From Streptomyces iakyrus (GTDB lineage: Bacteria > Actinomycetota > Actinomycetes > Streptomycetales > Streptomycetaceae): a stretch of DNA of 63,072 nt. Location of the stretch: NCBI RefSeq assembly GCF_000717055.1, contig NZ_JNXI01000031.1:1-63072 (forward strand), given 5' to 3'. The notes beneath the pieces are model-generated. The model was given only the letters and a program-made list of their open reading frames with translations, searched no databases and had not been told where the DNA came from. Position numbers and translations under genes: made by a program. Shown here piece by piece: positions 15,052 through 23,868 of this stretch (position 1 is its first letter; each line of letters opens with the position of its first letter).

Positions 15052-16377
15052 TCAGAGATCAGGCGACGGAAGGATCAGGCCGCCTGTGGGTGAGTAGATC
15101 GAGCCCTCTTCGGGCCGACCCACGATGATGGGCTGTTCACGGAGCAGCCCGAGGCGCTCATGCAGAACGACGAAGTTCTGAGACGCGGGCTCCGCGTCGG
15201 CGCGAATGCTCTTGGCGAACTCGCTGAAGCCGATCAGCGATCCGTTCGCAAAGCCCCACGGCGTAACGAGCCGCGTGTGGAAGTGTCCGCTGAAGATGAA
15301 CTTGACCGGCCTGCGCTGTTGCGCCTCGGTCAGCATCACCTTCTTGTGGCCCTTCACGATGTTCGCTGCGGGGCCGATGAAGCCGGTGCCCCCGCCTGCG
15401 CTCATGCGGTCGCCGTGCGTGAGCAGCGTCGGCCACCCGACGATGTCGAAGTACGCGTCGAACGCCCTGGTCGAATAGAACTTGAAGTTCGGATAGTTCT
15501 TCAGCGACATCTCGACGAAGTCGAAGACGAGCGTGTCATACGACTGAAGGGCTGCGAGCTTTGCGCGCGGCTTGCCAGGCGTCGAGCGGCCGTGATTGCC
15601 GGGCACGCCGATGACGATGATCTCGACATCGTGGCCCCAATGCTCTTTCAGTTCGAGCGACCAACGGAGCGCGCCGCTCGCGATGTTCTGCGAGGCCGCT
15701 TTGCACTGTTCGTACGCGGTGCCGTAGTCGGTCTCCGCCAGCTCGGGATGCAGACCGTGGCCGCTGATGAGATCGCCGCCGAGCAACAGATAGATTCTGA
15801 AAGGCGCTCCGTCTGAGCGCGGCCAGGATGAGGTCGTCAGGATCGAGGCCGTCTCGAACAACCGGCCGAAGCGCTTCCGCGCGATGTCACGGTCGAACAT
15901 GTTGACGCCCATCATCTCTTCGAGGTTCACGACCTCGCCGTCATGGGTGTCGGACAGATGCAGGATGGCAGCCTGTCGGCCACGCTCGCCTTGCTGGAAG
16001 ACCCAGGGCTTGCATATCGGCTCGACCGGCTCGAACGATAAGCCGAGGATCGAGGCGCGGTGATCCTCAGCGGCGACCAGACGGGCAGTCAGGTCTTTGA
16101 GCTGGCGCTTCAGGGCCTTCTCGTTCTGCTCGAAACGGTGCTTCTCCGCCAGGTCGAGCCGGACGGGCTCGGGCGCAGGCGGGGGCGTGAGCGGCAGCAA
16201 GGAGTCGACAGGGACAGCCTCGGCGGCTGACACGGCCTTGGTGACGACGCCTGCGGCCTTGAGCATCTTGCGGACGTGATCGCGCGTCAGACCCATCGCG
16301 TCGGCTGTTGCCTGCAAGTCCTTCAGCTCGACGTACTTGGCGAAAATCTCGTTCCGCCGTTTCAGGTTAACGGTCAA
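15052..16377 (-). CDS. Metallophosphoesterase with N-terminal helix-turn-helix
   Basis: The 441-aa protein starts with an HTH-like segment (KDLQATADAMGLTRDHVRKMLKAAG) and a coiled linker. It continues with a calcineurin-like phosphoesterase core: LSDTHDG (about residue 145), LLGGDLISGHG, VPGNHG, LTHGD and FSGHFHTR. These supply the D-H, GD, GNH and GH-x-H metal ligands. Substrate is unknown; relatives act on DNA, nucleotides or phosphoproteins. Fusion of a DNA-binding domain to the phosphoesterase suggests a nucleic-acid substrate, as inference. Confidence 0.85.
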   Translation of the reverse strand: MTVNLKRRNEIFAKYVELKDLQATADAMGLTRDHVRKMLKAAGVVTKAVSAAEAVPVDSLLPLTPPPAPEPVRLDLAEKHRFEQNEKALKRQLKDLTARLVAAEDHRASILGLSFEPVEPICKPWVFQQGERGRQAAILHLSDTHDGEVVNLEEMMGVNMFDRDIARKRFGRLFETASILTTSSWPRSDGAPFRIYLLLGGDLISGHGLHPELAETDYGTAYEQCKAASQNIASGALRWSLELKEHWGHDVEIIVIGVPGNHGRSTPGKPRAKLAALQSYDTLVFDFVEMSLKNYPNFKFYSTRAFDAYFDIVGWPTLLTHGDRMSAGGGTGFIGPAANIVKGHKKVMLTEAQQRRPVKFIFSGHFHTRLVTPWGFANGSLIGFSEFAKSIRADAEPASQNFVVLHERLGLLREQPIIVGRPEEGSIYSPTGGLILPSPDL

Positions 16378-16404
16378 AGGGGGTGGTCCTCATGGGTTCG
16401 GGAC

Positions 16405-16450
16405 TGTAAGGTCTGCTATCTCACAGACCTATCGGTTCCGTCAATTAAAT
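16405..16450 (-). promoter_or_regulatory. Promoter-operator for the phosphoesterase/hydrolase operon
   Basis: On the minus strand an AT-rich ATTTAA leads into TTGACG (16444-16439), a 17-bp spacer and AGATAG (16421-16416). The operator at 16405-16425 overlaps the -10. The same ATTTAATTGAC block occurs at 49.96, 54.54 and 61.67 kb. Confidence 0.7.
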
Positions 16451-16462
16451 GGCAGTCCACAC

Positions 16463-16498
16463 GAAAAGAGGCCCGCAGCCGGTCAGGACTGCGGGCCG
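16463..16498 (-). terminator. Intrinsic terminator after Rz1
   Basis: A 9-bp GC stem (16470-16478 with 16489-16497) followed on the minus strand by TCTTTTC ends the lysis cassette. Confidence 0.8.
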
Positions 16499-16535
16499 CC
16501 TCGGGGTCTCCGGCAGGTATCCCGTCTGCGCCGGA

Positions 16536-16859
16536 TCACTTCGACTGATAGGCGTTACGCTGATCGGCGAAGCACTCACGGGCCGCAGCGTTGTATTCGT
16601 GCTGCTCGACCATCGCGGCTTGAGTTCGCCTCAGAACGACGCGCCTCATGATCGGCTTGCCGTGTGCGTCGACGACACCAGGGATCGGAACGTCAACGAT
16701 CAATCGTTCGCATTCGGAGGGCAGGTCGACTGCCTGCTTTGGACTTAGCGTCCTTGTGTCGCTCGATGTCACGCAGCCACCGAGCGTCAGAGTCGTCAGT
16801 GTACTCAGGAGGACAGGCAGGCTTGCCCGTCGCGGCCTGTAGAAGCTGTTGGTCCTCAT
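16536..16859 (-). CDS. Rz1: Rz1-like outer-membrane lipoprotein (o-spanin)
   Basis: The 107-aa product has a basic start, a hydrophobic segment and a lipobox (LTLGGC), so the mature lipoprotein would begin at that cysteine. The gene starts inside Rz in a different frame and extends past its end, the overlapped spanin architecture. O-spanins join i-spanins across the periplasm to fuse inner and outer membranes at lysis. Confidence 0.85.
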   Translation of the reverse strand: MRTNSFYRPRRASLPVLLSTLTTLTLGGCVTSSDTRTLSPKQAVDLPSECERLIVDVPIPGVVDAHGKPIMRRVVLRRTQAAMVEQHEYNAAARECFADQRNAYQSK

Positions 16860-17199
16860 AGTCCTTGACCATCTGTTCGAGTTGATCTTTGCGGGAGCTG
16901 ACCTCGGACAAGCTCTTGTCGGCTTTCGCCTGCATGTCAGCTTGGATGAGCGCGTCGCGCTTCTGGCGATCCAGCTCAGCTTGCTTCTCGGCGTCGTCCC
17001 ACTTCCTTTGCCACGCGGCGTCCTTCGCCTTCACGGCCTCGACGAGATTGCCGTGTTCATGCCAGACGCCGATCCAGAACAGGCAGAACCCGGCGACGAG
17101 CGCCGCGCCTACTGGCGTGGAGATGAAGTCGCAGAAGCCCTTCCAGAGCTTACCGCCGATCAGGCTGATGGCTTGCCAGGTCAGCCAGGCCGGGATCAT
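16693..17199 (-). CDS. Rz: Rz-like inner-membrane spanin (i-spanin)
   Basis: One N-terminal transmembrane helix (ALVAGFCLFWIGVWHEHG) is followed by a long periplasmic coiled coil rich in K, D, Q and A. This is the standard i-spanin form. It overlaps the endolysin gene by 4 bases and contains the start of Rz1. The order holin, endolysin, Rz, Rz1 is canonical. Confidence 0.85.
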   Translation of the reverse strand: MIPAWLTWQAISLIGGKLWKGFCDFISTPVGAALVAGFCLFWIGVWHEHGNLVEAVKAKDAAWQRKWDDAEKQAELDRQKRDALIQADMQAKADKSLSEVSSRKDQLEQMVKDYEDQQLLQAATGKPACPPEYTDDSDARWLRDIERHKDAKSKAGSRPALRMRTIDR

Positions 17200-17720
17200 T
17201 CGATCCTCCCGGCCTTCGCTGCGGGAATGCCGTCACTGCACAGCGCGATCTCGTCGATGCGCCGGTTGAGCAGGCCTTGACGGAAGCGGCCCCCAGAGAG
17301 GGTGTACTTACGCATGCCTTCGCAGGCAGCCTCGTACTCGCGCTTGTTCAGAAGCTCGACGGTGCTCGAATGGCAGAACCGATATTCGCCGACGTTGTAG
17401 TTGAAGTCGATGAACGAGGCGAGCATCTTGGCCGAGATCGGCACGTAGATGCACGACACGGCGCTATTGGCATAGCGGACGAGCTTCTTCGAGAGCATCT
17501 GCGTACACTCTCGCGGAGTGAAACGCTGCCCCACTTTCACGGGGCCTTCAGTCTCGCCGTAGCACCAGGTGACCGGCTTGCCCGTTCCGATCTGGTCGAT
17601 CTTCGCGGTGTACCAGACGCCTTCGTGCTTCTGCACGCTCGGGATGGCGATGGGGATAGCGGCGGCGATCAGTGCGGCGACCGACATGCCCCCGACGAGT
17701 TGGCGCTTTGTGGGTGCCAT
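17196..17720 (-). CDS. GH24 endolysin with signal-anchor (SAR-type) N-terminus
   Basis: This is a muramidase of the phage lysozyme family. The catalytic triad is E33, D42 and T51 (KHEGVWYTAKIDQIG, then TWCYGET), with a short insertion between D and T compared with T4 lysozyme. A weakly hydrophobic, Ala/Gly-rich N-terminal helix (GMSVAALIAAAIPIAIPS) with a basic start suggests a signal-arrest-release anchor, so export would not need a large-hole holin. Cysteines such as C53 may control activation. Confidence 0.88.
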   Translation of the reverse strand: MAPTKRQLVGGMSVAALIAAAIPIAIPSVQKHEGVWYTAKIDQIGTGKPVTWCYGETEGPVKVGQRFTPRECTQMLSKKLVRYANSAVSCIYVPISAKMLASFIDFNYNVGEYRFCHSSTVELLNKREYEAACEGMRKYTLSGGRFRQGLLNRRIDEIALCSDGIPAAKAGRIE

Positions 17721-17721
17721 G

Positions 17722-17946
17722 TCAGTCTTCCTTTTCTTGGGCGATGAATCTCGATGCGAGTGCGCCCACCGTGCAGACGAGCGTGAGCACCGAGAAAAGG
17801 TTGTAGTTGAAGAAGGTCTCGTATCTCGGCAGCACTGCGTTCGCGCCTTCGAACAGACACGACAGGCCGAGGAAGCGCACAGACCAAGAGCGCTTCACCA
17901 CCCATCGCCAGTCGGCGACGAGCCGAGCTTCTATTTGCTTGAACAT
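17722..17946 (-). CDS. Holin-like small membrane protein (DUF7940-like)
   Basis: At 74 aa it begins with amphipathic basic residues (FKQIEARLVADWRWVVKRSWS) and has two membrane segments (VRFLGLSCLFEGANAVL and LFSVLTLVCTVGALASRFIA). The WRWVVKRSWSVRF pattern fits the DUF7940 putative holins found directly before SAR endolysins. It lies one base upstream of the endolysin gene. Confidence 0.75.
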   Translation of the reverse strand: MFKQIEARLVADWRWVVKRSWSVRFLGLSCLFEGANAVLPRYETFFNYNLFSVLTLVCTVGALASRFIAQEKED

Positions 17947-17961
17947 GGGTGATCCTTGAAT

Positions 17962-17996
17962 GCAGAACGGCCGCCCCGAGGGACGGCCGTTTCTGC
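17962..17996. terminator. Terminator hairpin between tail fibre and lysis genes
   Basis: A long GC stem (17962-17973 with 17985-17996) has GTTCTGC/TTTCTGC tails on both strands. It can end the leftward tail-fibre transcript. Confidence 0.7.
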
Positions 17997-18018
17997 GACT
18001 GATAGAGCTGAGAGGCTG

Positions 18019-18528
18019 TTAGTGCAGCGCCCCTGCGGCCCGGAAGAACGCGTCGATATCCAGCGGCGTCATGTTCTGTGACGTGCAGAAAATCTTCACC
18101 ATCGGATGATTGCGCTCCACGGTCTGTCCGCCGAGCAGGTGCATGCGGGCATCGAACGCGTCGTTCGCCGACATCGCCGCAACCACCGTCTCGATCTTCG
18201 CGGGCAGCGTGCGCCGGTTGTCATAGACCGCGAGCGCTTCGTCCTGCGTGATGATCCCCGCGATGGCGAGCTGTTGGAAGAACTGACGGAGCGAGATGTC
18301 GCCGCAGGGCCAGCCGTACGGGACGAGCTGCGCGCGGATCGTGTCCTCCGTCTGGTTGGCCGCGCCGTTACCCGGCCAGGGCGACGGCACCAGCCCCATC
18401 GACTGCCACGCCTGGAAGGCGGCGTCGCTCGCCGCGACGAGTGACATCGTAGCGGTGCTGTAGATGCGACCGTCTTCCGACAGGAAGTACCAGTTCATCG
18501 GGTTGAAAGGGGTAGAAAACAAGGTCAT
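18019..18528 (-). CDS. Tail-fibre-associated protein or assembly chaperone (169 aa)
   Basis: The start ATG 18528 overlaps the fibre stop (ATGA), with AGGAG about 10 bases upstream. The N-terminus (FNPMNWYFLSEDGRIYST) resembles phage proteins encoded after fibres that contact the fibre tip or assist assembly. The QALAIAGIITQDEALAVYDNRRTLP-type helical segment is shared by many small tail-associated proteins. Precise role not established. Confidence 0.62.
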   Translation of the reverse strand: MTLFSTPFNPMNWYFLSEDGRIYSTATMSLVAASDAAFQAWQSMGLVPSPWPGNGAANQTEDTIRAQLVPYGWPCGDISLRQFFQQLAIAGIITQDEALAVYDNRRTLPAKIETVVAAMSANDAFDARMHLLGGQTVERNHPMVKIFCTSQNMTPLDIDAFFRAAGALH

Positions 18529-19601
18529 GAGAAGGTAGCTCCTGAAGCGAGAACGCCAGCGGTGCTGCCGGGGATTGTCTTGCCGCCCGTGAGGAACGCA
18601 CCGCTCTGATAACCGTAGTAGGCAGGGCCGGTCGCCGTTCCGCTGAAGCCGCCGACCAGATAGACCGAGCCAACCGCTCCGGCGTATATGGTGCCGACCG
18701 AGAACGCCGGGGTGCCGACCAACGTCACCGTGCAACTTGTCTGCACCGAAACGCTTCCGCCAACCTGCGCCGAGAGCGCCGAGGCACTGTTGCCCTGAAT
18801 GTTGACGTTGCCGTTGATATTGACCGAGCCGCCGCTGACGCCGTTGATATGATAGTTCGGCGAGGTAGCACCGAACTGCGCCGTCACGTTGCTCATCGAG
18901 ATCGTGCCGGTGTACGCAGCCTGGATCAACTGCATGTCGGTGCGCGTGGTATAGACGGTGAGACCACGCAAGTTCAGAGCAGCACCACCCGCGTAAACGA
19001 GCGCGGAGTAGCCGGTGAGCGTCGGCGGGGCCTGGATGACGTAGGCCGACTGGTTCGCCGGATCACCAACGATGTTGACGCCGGTCATCGGGGCGACGAC
19101 GGTGACAAACCCGACATACGTTCCGGGGTTGCCGAGCTGAATATTCAGGATTTTGCCGCCGAGCGACCAGATGTTCTGCGCGTAATTGAGCGCGGCCTGG
19201 ATCGTAGCGAACGCCTTGGCGGACGTATTCGCGGAGCCGTCAGCCGTTGCGTCGTTGCCGTCCGTCCGAACGTAAAGCGTCGGGTTGCCATACGGCACCG
19301 TGCCAACAGTCGGCGTGCCGCCTCCACCGCCGCCCATGTTCGCTTGGATCATGGACAGCACGGCCTGATAGACCATCGTGTCCGTGGCGTCGTCGAGCGT
19401 GACGCCTGCTTGGCGCACAAGGTAGCGGAGGTTGCCGATGAAGACGTTGAAGAAGTCGGCCGTCGCGAACGTGCCGTCCTTCGCGCCAGCGGCCGAACAG
19501 TTCTTGAACCACGTATCAGTGCCCGCACTGGCCTTCGGGTCGGCAGGCGGGCGCGCGGTCGAATAGTTCGGGCCTTGCGGCCCAAACGCTGTACCAGTCA
19601 T
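18525..19601 (-). CDS. Tail fibre/spike protein with beta-helix region
   Basis: The 358-aa product has an N-terminal module (FGPQGPN..., DGTFATADFFNVFIGNLRYLV) shared with the next fibre gene, a glycine-rich linker (GGGGGG), and a PGT/beta-helix entry motif (YVRTDGNDATADGS...AFATIQAALN). Repetitive beta-strand sequence rich in G, T, S and N follows. This points to a trimeric receptor-binding spike attached through its N-terminus. Confidence 0.8.
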   Translation of the reverse strand: MTGTAFGPQGPNYSTARPPADPKASAGTDTWFKNCSAAGAKDGTFATADFFNVFIGNLRYLVRQAGVTLDDATDTMVYQAVLSMIQANMGGGGGGTPTVGTVPYGNPTLYVRTDGNDATADGSANTSAKAFATIQAALNYAQNIWSLGGKILNIQLGNPGTYVGFVTVVAPMTGVNIVGDPANQSAYVIQAPPTLTGYSALVYAGGAALNLRGLTVYTTRTDMQLIQAAYTGTISMSNVTAQFGATSPNYHINGVSGGSVNINGNVNIQGNSASALSAQVGGSVSVQTSCTVTLVGTPAFSVGTIYAGAVGSVYLVGGFSGTATGPAYYGYQSGAFLTGGKTIPGSTAGVLASGATFS

Positions 19602-19643
19602 GTGATGGTGTCTCCTGGGGAATTGTTTTGGGGAGGCGCGGTC

Positions 19644-21122
19644 TTAATGAACCGAGCCCGCTACCCAAACGTTGTAGGCGAACGCCGAGCCCGAGCTGAC
19701 CGAACCCGCTGGCGTGACGTAGTGGTATCCTTCCGTGAACGGACTCAGCGCTACGCGCGTCGAAAGAGGCAGCACACGGCCGCTGCCGTCTGTGTTAGCC
19801 GTTGACGCGTAGCCGGTCTGCGAGTTGTCGAGAAACACAAGCAGCGAAGCGATCAAACCAGCGGTCGACGAGTAGTAGCCCCCCGATACGCTGAAATCTC
19901 CGCCCTCATCTGCCCACGCCAAAAACTCACAGCGCGACGGCCCAGCCAGCTCTTGCGGCGTAGCGTTGAGCCCCACACTGCTGCCTGTCTGCGCCCCCGT
20001 CATCCGCAGCGGCGGTCGATTGAACCACGACCGAACAAAACGTTGGGAGCTAGTGTCCGTCCACGCAGGACCAGCGATGGGGCGGGCCATGCCGACAAGG
20101 GTCTTCGTGTTGTCGCCGGTCATGATCTCAACGCCCTCGTTACCGGCTGTGGTGTCGGTAGAGTGTCCGTTCGTCGACGCTACGAGAGCGTTGACTGTGC
20201 CGCCGCTTTGCGTGGCGTAGATGTAGTAAAGCGTTCCAGCGGTCAGCCCGGTCGCCGCGAGCGTGACACCCGCTGACGGAATGATGCAGGGTGTGCCCGC
20301 TACCGTCAGATACTTGCCTCGAAAACGGTTGAGCGAGAGATTGCCGCCGTTGAGCGAGAGACGGCACTGCCCGAGCACCGGCTGCACGACTCCCGCCACG
20401 CTGATGTTGGTGAGCTGCGAACCGTCGACAGCGGGCAGCTTACCAGTCGTGGCGTCGAGCTGAACGACGTTGCCAGCCGCCACGCCTACGTTCTTCGTCG
20501 CAGCCGTTCCGAGCCCCGAGACTTGCGTCGATGCGATGCCAGTCAGCTTAGACCCGTCGATAGCAGGGAGTTTGCTATCCGAGCCAAGCTGCACGATCTG
20601 GTTGGCACCAGTACCGACATTCAGGAACGCGGCCGAACCCAACGCTGGCTTGCCGTTCAGGTCGGCATAGTTGCCAGTGAACGCCACGTTCATCAGCTTT
20701 ACGTTCTGCTGGAACTGCAAAACCTGCGAGGGAGACAACGTCTGATTCTTGTCGAACCGGACGCAAGCATTGATCTGGCCGGTAAGCGTCGTCCACACCT
20801 GGGGATCGTCGTTGATGGCAGCCGCGAGCTGCGCGACCGTCTGAAGGTTTCCTGGCGCACCCTCCCCGATTACGCCGAGAATGCCTTGGTGCAGGGCGTT
20901 CACGCTGCCAGGAGGCAAGCCCGCTGCGCCACCCTGGGATACGACGTACTCAAGATTGGAGATGATGCGGTTGTAGAAAGCCGCATCGAGCACCGTACCG
21001 TCTGACATACCGGGCGCTGACGCGTCCTTCACATACGTCTGTTGCGCGCCGTAGCGCTGGCGCTGCGTGCCATCAGGCAATGCAGTCGCAGCGTTGGCGT
21101 TCTGAGGTCCGAAAAGACTCAT
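19644..21122 (-). CDS. Tail fibre protein (492 aa)
   Basis: ATG 21122 overlaps the upstream stop. The N-terminal module (MSLFGPQNANAAT, then DGTVLDAAFYNRIISNLEYVV) matches that of the 18525-19601 protein. The middle contains repeated L-P-A-(V/I)-DGS-x-LT units (KLPAIDGSKLTG and KLPAVDGSQLTN), typical of phage fibre shafts. The C-terminal part is a globular receptor-binding candidate. It follows the gp48-like baseplate gene, as in Mu-like tails. Confidence 0.82.
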   Translation of the reverse strand: MSLFGPQNANAATALPDGTQRQRYGAQQTYVKDASAPGMSDGTVLDAAFYNRIISNLEYVVSQGGAAGLPPGSVNALHQGILGVIGEGAPGNLQTVAQLAAAINDDPQVWTTLTGQINACVRFDKNQTLSPSQVLQFQQNVKLMNVAFTGNYADLNGKPALGSAAFLNVGTGANQIVQLGSDSKLPAIDGSKLTGIASTQVSGLGTAATKNVGVAAGNVVQLDATTGKLPAVDGSQLTNISVAGVVQPVLGQCRLSLNGGNLSLNRFRGKYLTVAGTPCIIPSAGVTLAATGLTAGTLYYIYATQSGGTVNALVASTNGHSTDTTAGNEGVEIMTGDNTKTLVGMARPIAGPAWTDTSSQRFVRSWFNRPPLRMTGAQTGSSVGLNATPQELAGPSRCEFLAWADEGGDFSVSGGYYSSTAGLIASLLVFLDNSQTGYASTANTDGSGRVLPLSTRVALSPFTEGYHYVTPAGSVSSGSAFAYNVWVAGSVH

Positions 21123-22219
21123 GGCTGAAGAATTTCCACGTTCAACACGGTGTGTGCGGGCTTGATGCGGTTGAGAAAGCACAGCACGAACGTCGGCGTG
21201 TCGCCGACCGTGTTATCGTTGCAGATGGGTGTTCCGCCGATCTCACCATCGGCATTCGGGAAGGTGATGTTGCCCGCCATCAGACAACCGGCCTGACTGC
21301 CCGGATCGGTGTTCGGCGCTGCGGCTGCTTGCGCGGCTTGCGCCGCTTGCGAGGCCGCCAGGTCGACAGTCACCGTCCACACGAACGCGTGCCCCCACTC
21401 ACTGTAGTTTCCGTTGTCGTCATACGCGCCAGCGGTGTGCAGCTTGGGTGTGATGACGCCATCGGACGGAACGTCGGTGCGCGGGCACTCGAAGTCGAAG
21501 CGCAGCGCCTCGTCCTGGCAGTACGTGCTGGACGGTGCGACGTTGTCGGGCGGGTTGAAATCGTAGTAGCCGCAGATGAAGCAACACGACTCGTCAGTGT
21601 CCGGCCCCTGGCCGAGATTGCTACCAGGCACCAGGCACGACGCCCCGTTGGTGTAGCCGTTCTCCCACTTATCCGGATCGGGATGGTGGACGACTTCGCC
21701 GTAATCGCAGGGCTGCCGCTGACCGTATCCGATCATGCTGCCATAACCGGCATACGTCGGCGTGGGACCGAGAGGCGTGCATCCGACCTCGAAGCATCCG
21801 GCGATGGGCTCGGGGATATCCGTCGTGTCTTCGCAGGTGATCGACCAGCCCGAGAGCTGCGCCATCTGCACGAAATAATCGCACGTAGCGCCGCCTTGCG
21901 CCGCGACCTTGATGCACAGGTTATGGCCGTACGGATCGCACTCGTCGTCTAACCCGTACTCTGCGATCCACTGATCGAGCGACTCGTTGACCGTCTTGCA
22001 GAAGAACTCGTCGACGTACTTGCAGAGCCGTTGGTAGGTGTAGGAGAGCACGTTAGCGTATGCTCTCCAATAGGAGTTCTGGACCGTACCCTCAACCGCC
22101 GCGCCATCCCAGGCCGGACCAGGCGGCATGAGACCAAGCACGGCGGGCAAGGCGTCGTCGGTGTTCTGCGGACACCAATGCGGGTCCTGTGGCCCCTGCG
22201 GGCATGAAAGCACAGGCAT
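21119..22219 (-). CDS. Mu gp48-like baseplate/tail-tip protein, cysteine-rich
   Basis: Position immediately after the J-like gene and the N-terminus (DDALPAVLGLMPPGPAWDG...YTYQRLCKYVDEF) fit the YmfQ/DUF2313 family (Mu gp48), which links baseplate to fibres. Unusually it is far richer in cysteine than ordinary members (about twenty), for example ESCCFICGYYD, and it has a long inserted region around residues 130-270. The cysteines may form disulphides in the free virion or bind metal. Confidence 0.72.
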   Translation of the reverse strand: MPVLSCPQGPQDPHWCPQNTDDALPAVLGLMPPGPAWDGAAVEGTVQNSYWRAYANVLSYTYQRLCKYVDEFFCKTVNESLDQWIAEYGLDDECDPYGHNLCIKVAAQGGATCDYFVQMAQLSGWSITCEDTTDIPEPIAGCFEVGCTPLGPTPTYAGYGSMIGYGQRQPCDYGEVVHHPDPDKWENGYTNGASCLVPGSNLGQGPDTDESCCFICGYYDFNPPDNVAPSSTYCQDEALRFDFECPRTDVPSDGVITPKLHTAGAYDDNGNYSEWGHAFVWTVTVDLAASQAAQAAQAAAAPNTDPGSQAGCLMAGNITFPNADGEIGGTPICNDNTVGDTPTFVLCFLNRIKPAHTVLNVEILQP

Positions 22220-22227
22220 GGTGTATC

Positions 22228-23322
22228 CTAGCTGCTAGTGTTGCTGCTCTTGGTGAAGGTCACGCTCCGCAGGCACGGCATGATGCCGGGGCCGAACGTG
22301 ATGTCAGTCGACGGGGCGAACACCGTGTTGCTACGCTCGCCGGTCGCATTGCTGACCGCCTGTTCGATCCACGACCGCGAGAGCGTGAAGAGATCGCCAG
22401 GGATGCTCGGCACCGTCTCGCGCCGGAACATCGTTTGTAGTTCGGCGGCCACCGCTTCGCGAACGGCCTGCGTGTCGGGCTTCAGGTCTTGGATGACGAT
22501 GTCGATGCAGTCCGCGACCGGCGCTTGAACGATAGGGATCGCCGTGGTCGGCTTCAGCCCGTCGATATGCGCCTGCACGGCCGCAACGTCCGCCGCCTGC
22601 GGAATGCCAGCAACGTACGTGTCGTCCATCAAGAACCAAATGCCGACCGTGCCACGGCCGAAGGCATTGGCCTTCACGAACGCCCGCGTAACGCCTGGCA
22701 GTTCCTTCGCCCACGCGATGTAATCGAAGTCGGCCCCACCATGCGGAGGGTATCGCTTGCGCGCCAGGATGCGCTCGCGGAGCTGATCGTCCGTCTCCTG
22801 ATCCGCGCCCTGGCCGAGACCGACATCGTCAACGTTGACGGCCGTGAGATGCGCGATGTTCGTCGAGAGCGGTGCGCCGTAAGTTGTGTTGCCTGACTTA
22901 CCTGCCACGTTGCACACGACTGGAATGGTCGCGCTCAGCGAATATTTTCCGATGTCTTTCGCGAGCGTCGACGTGAACTGAACGCCATCGCTGCGCGTGA
23001 AGACTGTCCCCTGTGCGACTGTCAGCGGCCAGGTGTCAGCCACCACGACCACATTGCCCTGCGAGTACGATGCGGGCTTGCGTGAGATGCCATAATCGGC
23101 ACCATGACGTTCCAGCTCGTCGCCCGTGGCGGTCATGGCGAACCGTTGCCGGTCCATCCATTTGAGGCGGCCGAACACTTCCCACACCGCGCCGCCGATT
23201 ACCTTGGCGCTGACGTAGATGTTGTTCGGCCAGATGAAGGCGTCAGTGCCGGGCGTCTCCGCCCTGAACGCGTTGCGAGCGCGCACCACCATCGCCTTGA
23301 TGTCGGGCATGTAGAATGCCAT
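22228..23322 (-). CDS. Baseplate J-like protein (Mu gp47)
   Basis: The 364-aa product begins with helices and the TPGTDAFIWPNNIYVSAKV block. It continues with GDELERHGADYGISRKPAS, PLTVAQGTVFTRSDGVQF and GLGQGADQETDDQLRERIL, which are hallmarks of the baseplate J family that forms the wedge. It sits between gp46-like and gp48-like genes, as in Mu. Confidence 0.92.
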   Translation of the reverse strand: MAFYMPDIKAMVVRARNAFRAETPGTDAFIWPNNIYVSAKVIGGAVWEVFGRLKWMDRQRFAMTATGDELERHGADYGISRKPASYSQGNVVVVADTWPLTVAQGTVFTRSDGVQFTSTLAKDIGKYSLSATIPVVCNVAGKSGNTTYGAPLSTNIAHLTAVNVDDVGLGQGADQETDDQLRERILARKRYPPHGGADFDYIAWAKELPGVTRAFVKANAFGRGTVGIWFLMDDTYVAGIPQAADVAAVQAHIDGLKPTTAIPIVQAPVADCIDIVIQDLKPDTQAVREAVAAELQTMFRRETVPSIPGDLFTLSRSWIEQAVSNATGERSNTVFAPSTDITFGPGIMPCLRSVTFTKSSNTSS

Positions 23323-23861
23323 TACGGAAACTCCTGCCGCCAGATGCGGTCGAACTTCTGGTCGTAGATGAGCTGGCCGCTTTGGCTGTAGGCTTTCACG
23401 TCCAAGACGAGATGGCCGGGCACGACATCGACAGTCGCGCTACAGACGAACTTCGCAACAGCCCCTTGGTCGATCAGCGGTTGCAACGCTTCGTAAGCGT
23501 AGTCCTCTGCCTTCCTGGCCGTTTCGGTGTTGAGCGGCGAGCGGTACAGCAACCAGAGGCGCGAACCGAGCTTCGTTTCGTTCTCGTCGAGATCAATGTT
23601 GTCGCCCCACCAGCCCTTCGGATCGGTGCCCGAGGGGAGCTGGTCGTAGACTTCGGCTCGACGCCAGGTGAAAAGGGAAATCAGGATCGCCGTGTTGAGC
23701 GCATGATCGGCAGCCAGCCCGTAGGCATTGAGCGGGGCGTTCGGCCCTGCCAGCTTCCAGTCCGCGTACCACGTACTGAGATCGTCTGAGTTCCAATAGG
23801 TGTCCCACAGAAGGAACGGCTGATCGCCGTAGCCCTCTGTTTCTCTCATGCGGATGTCCAT
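23322..23861 (-). CDS. Mu gp46-like baseplate protein
   Basis: The 179-aa sequence contains ALNTAILISLFTWRRAEVYDQLPSG and GWWGDNIDLDENETKLGSRLWLLYR. These are the conserved motifs of phage GP46 proteins, the gpW/gp25-type wedge component. It overlaps the J gene by one base. The gene order gp45-46-47-48 is intact. Confidence 0.9.
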   Translation of the reverse strand: MDIRMRETEGYGDQPFLLWDTYWNSDDLSTWYADWKLAGPNAPLNAYGLAADHALNTAILISLFTWRRAEVYDQLPSGTDPKGWWGDNIDLDENETKLGSRLWLLYRSPLNTETARKAEDYAYEALQPLIDQGAVAKFVCSATVDVVPGHLVLDVKAYSQSGQLIYDQKFDRIWRQEFP

Positions 23862-23868
23862 GTGTGGC

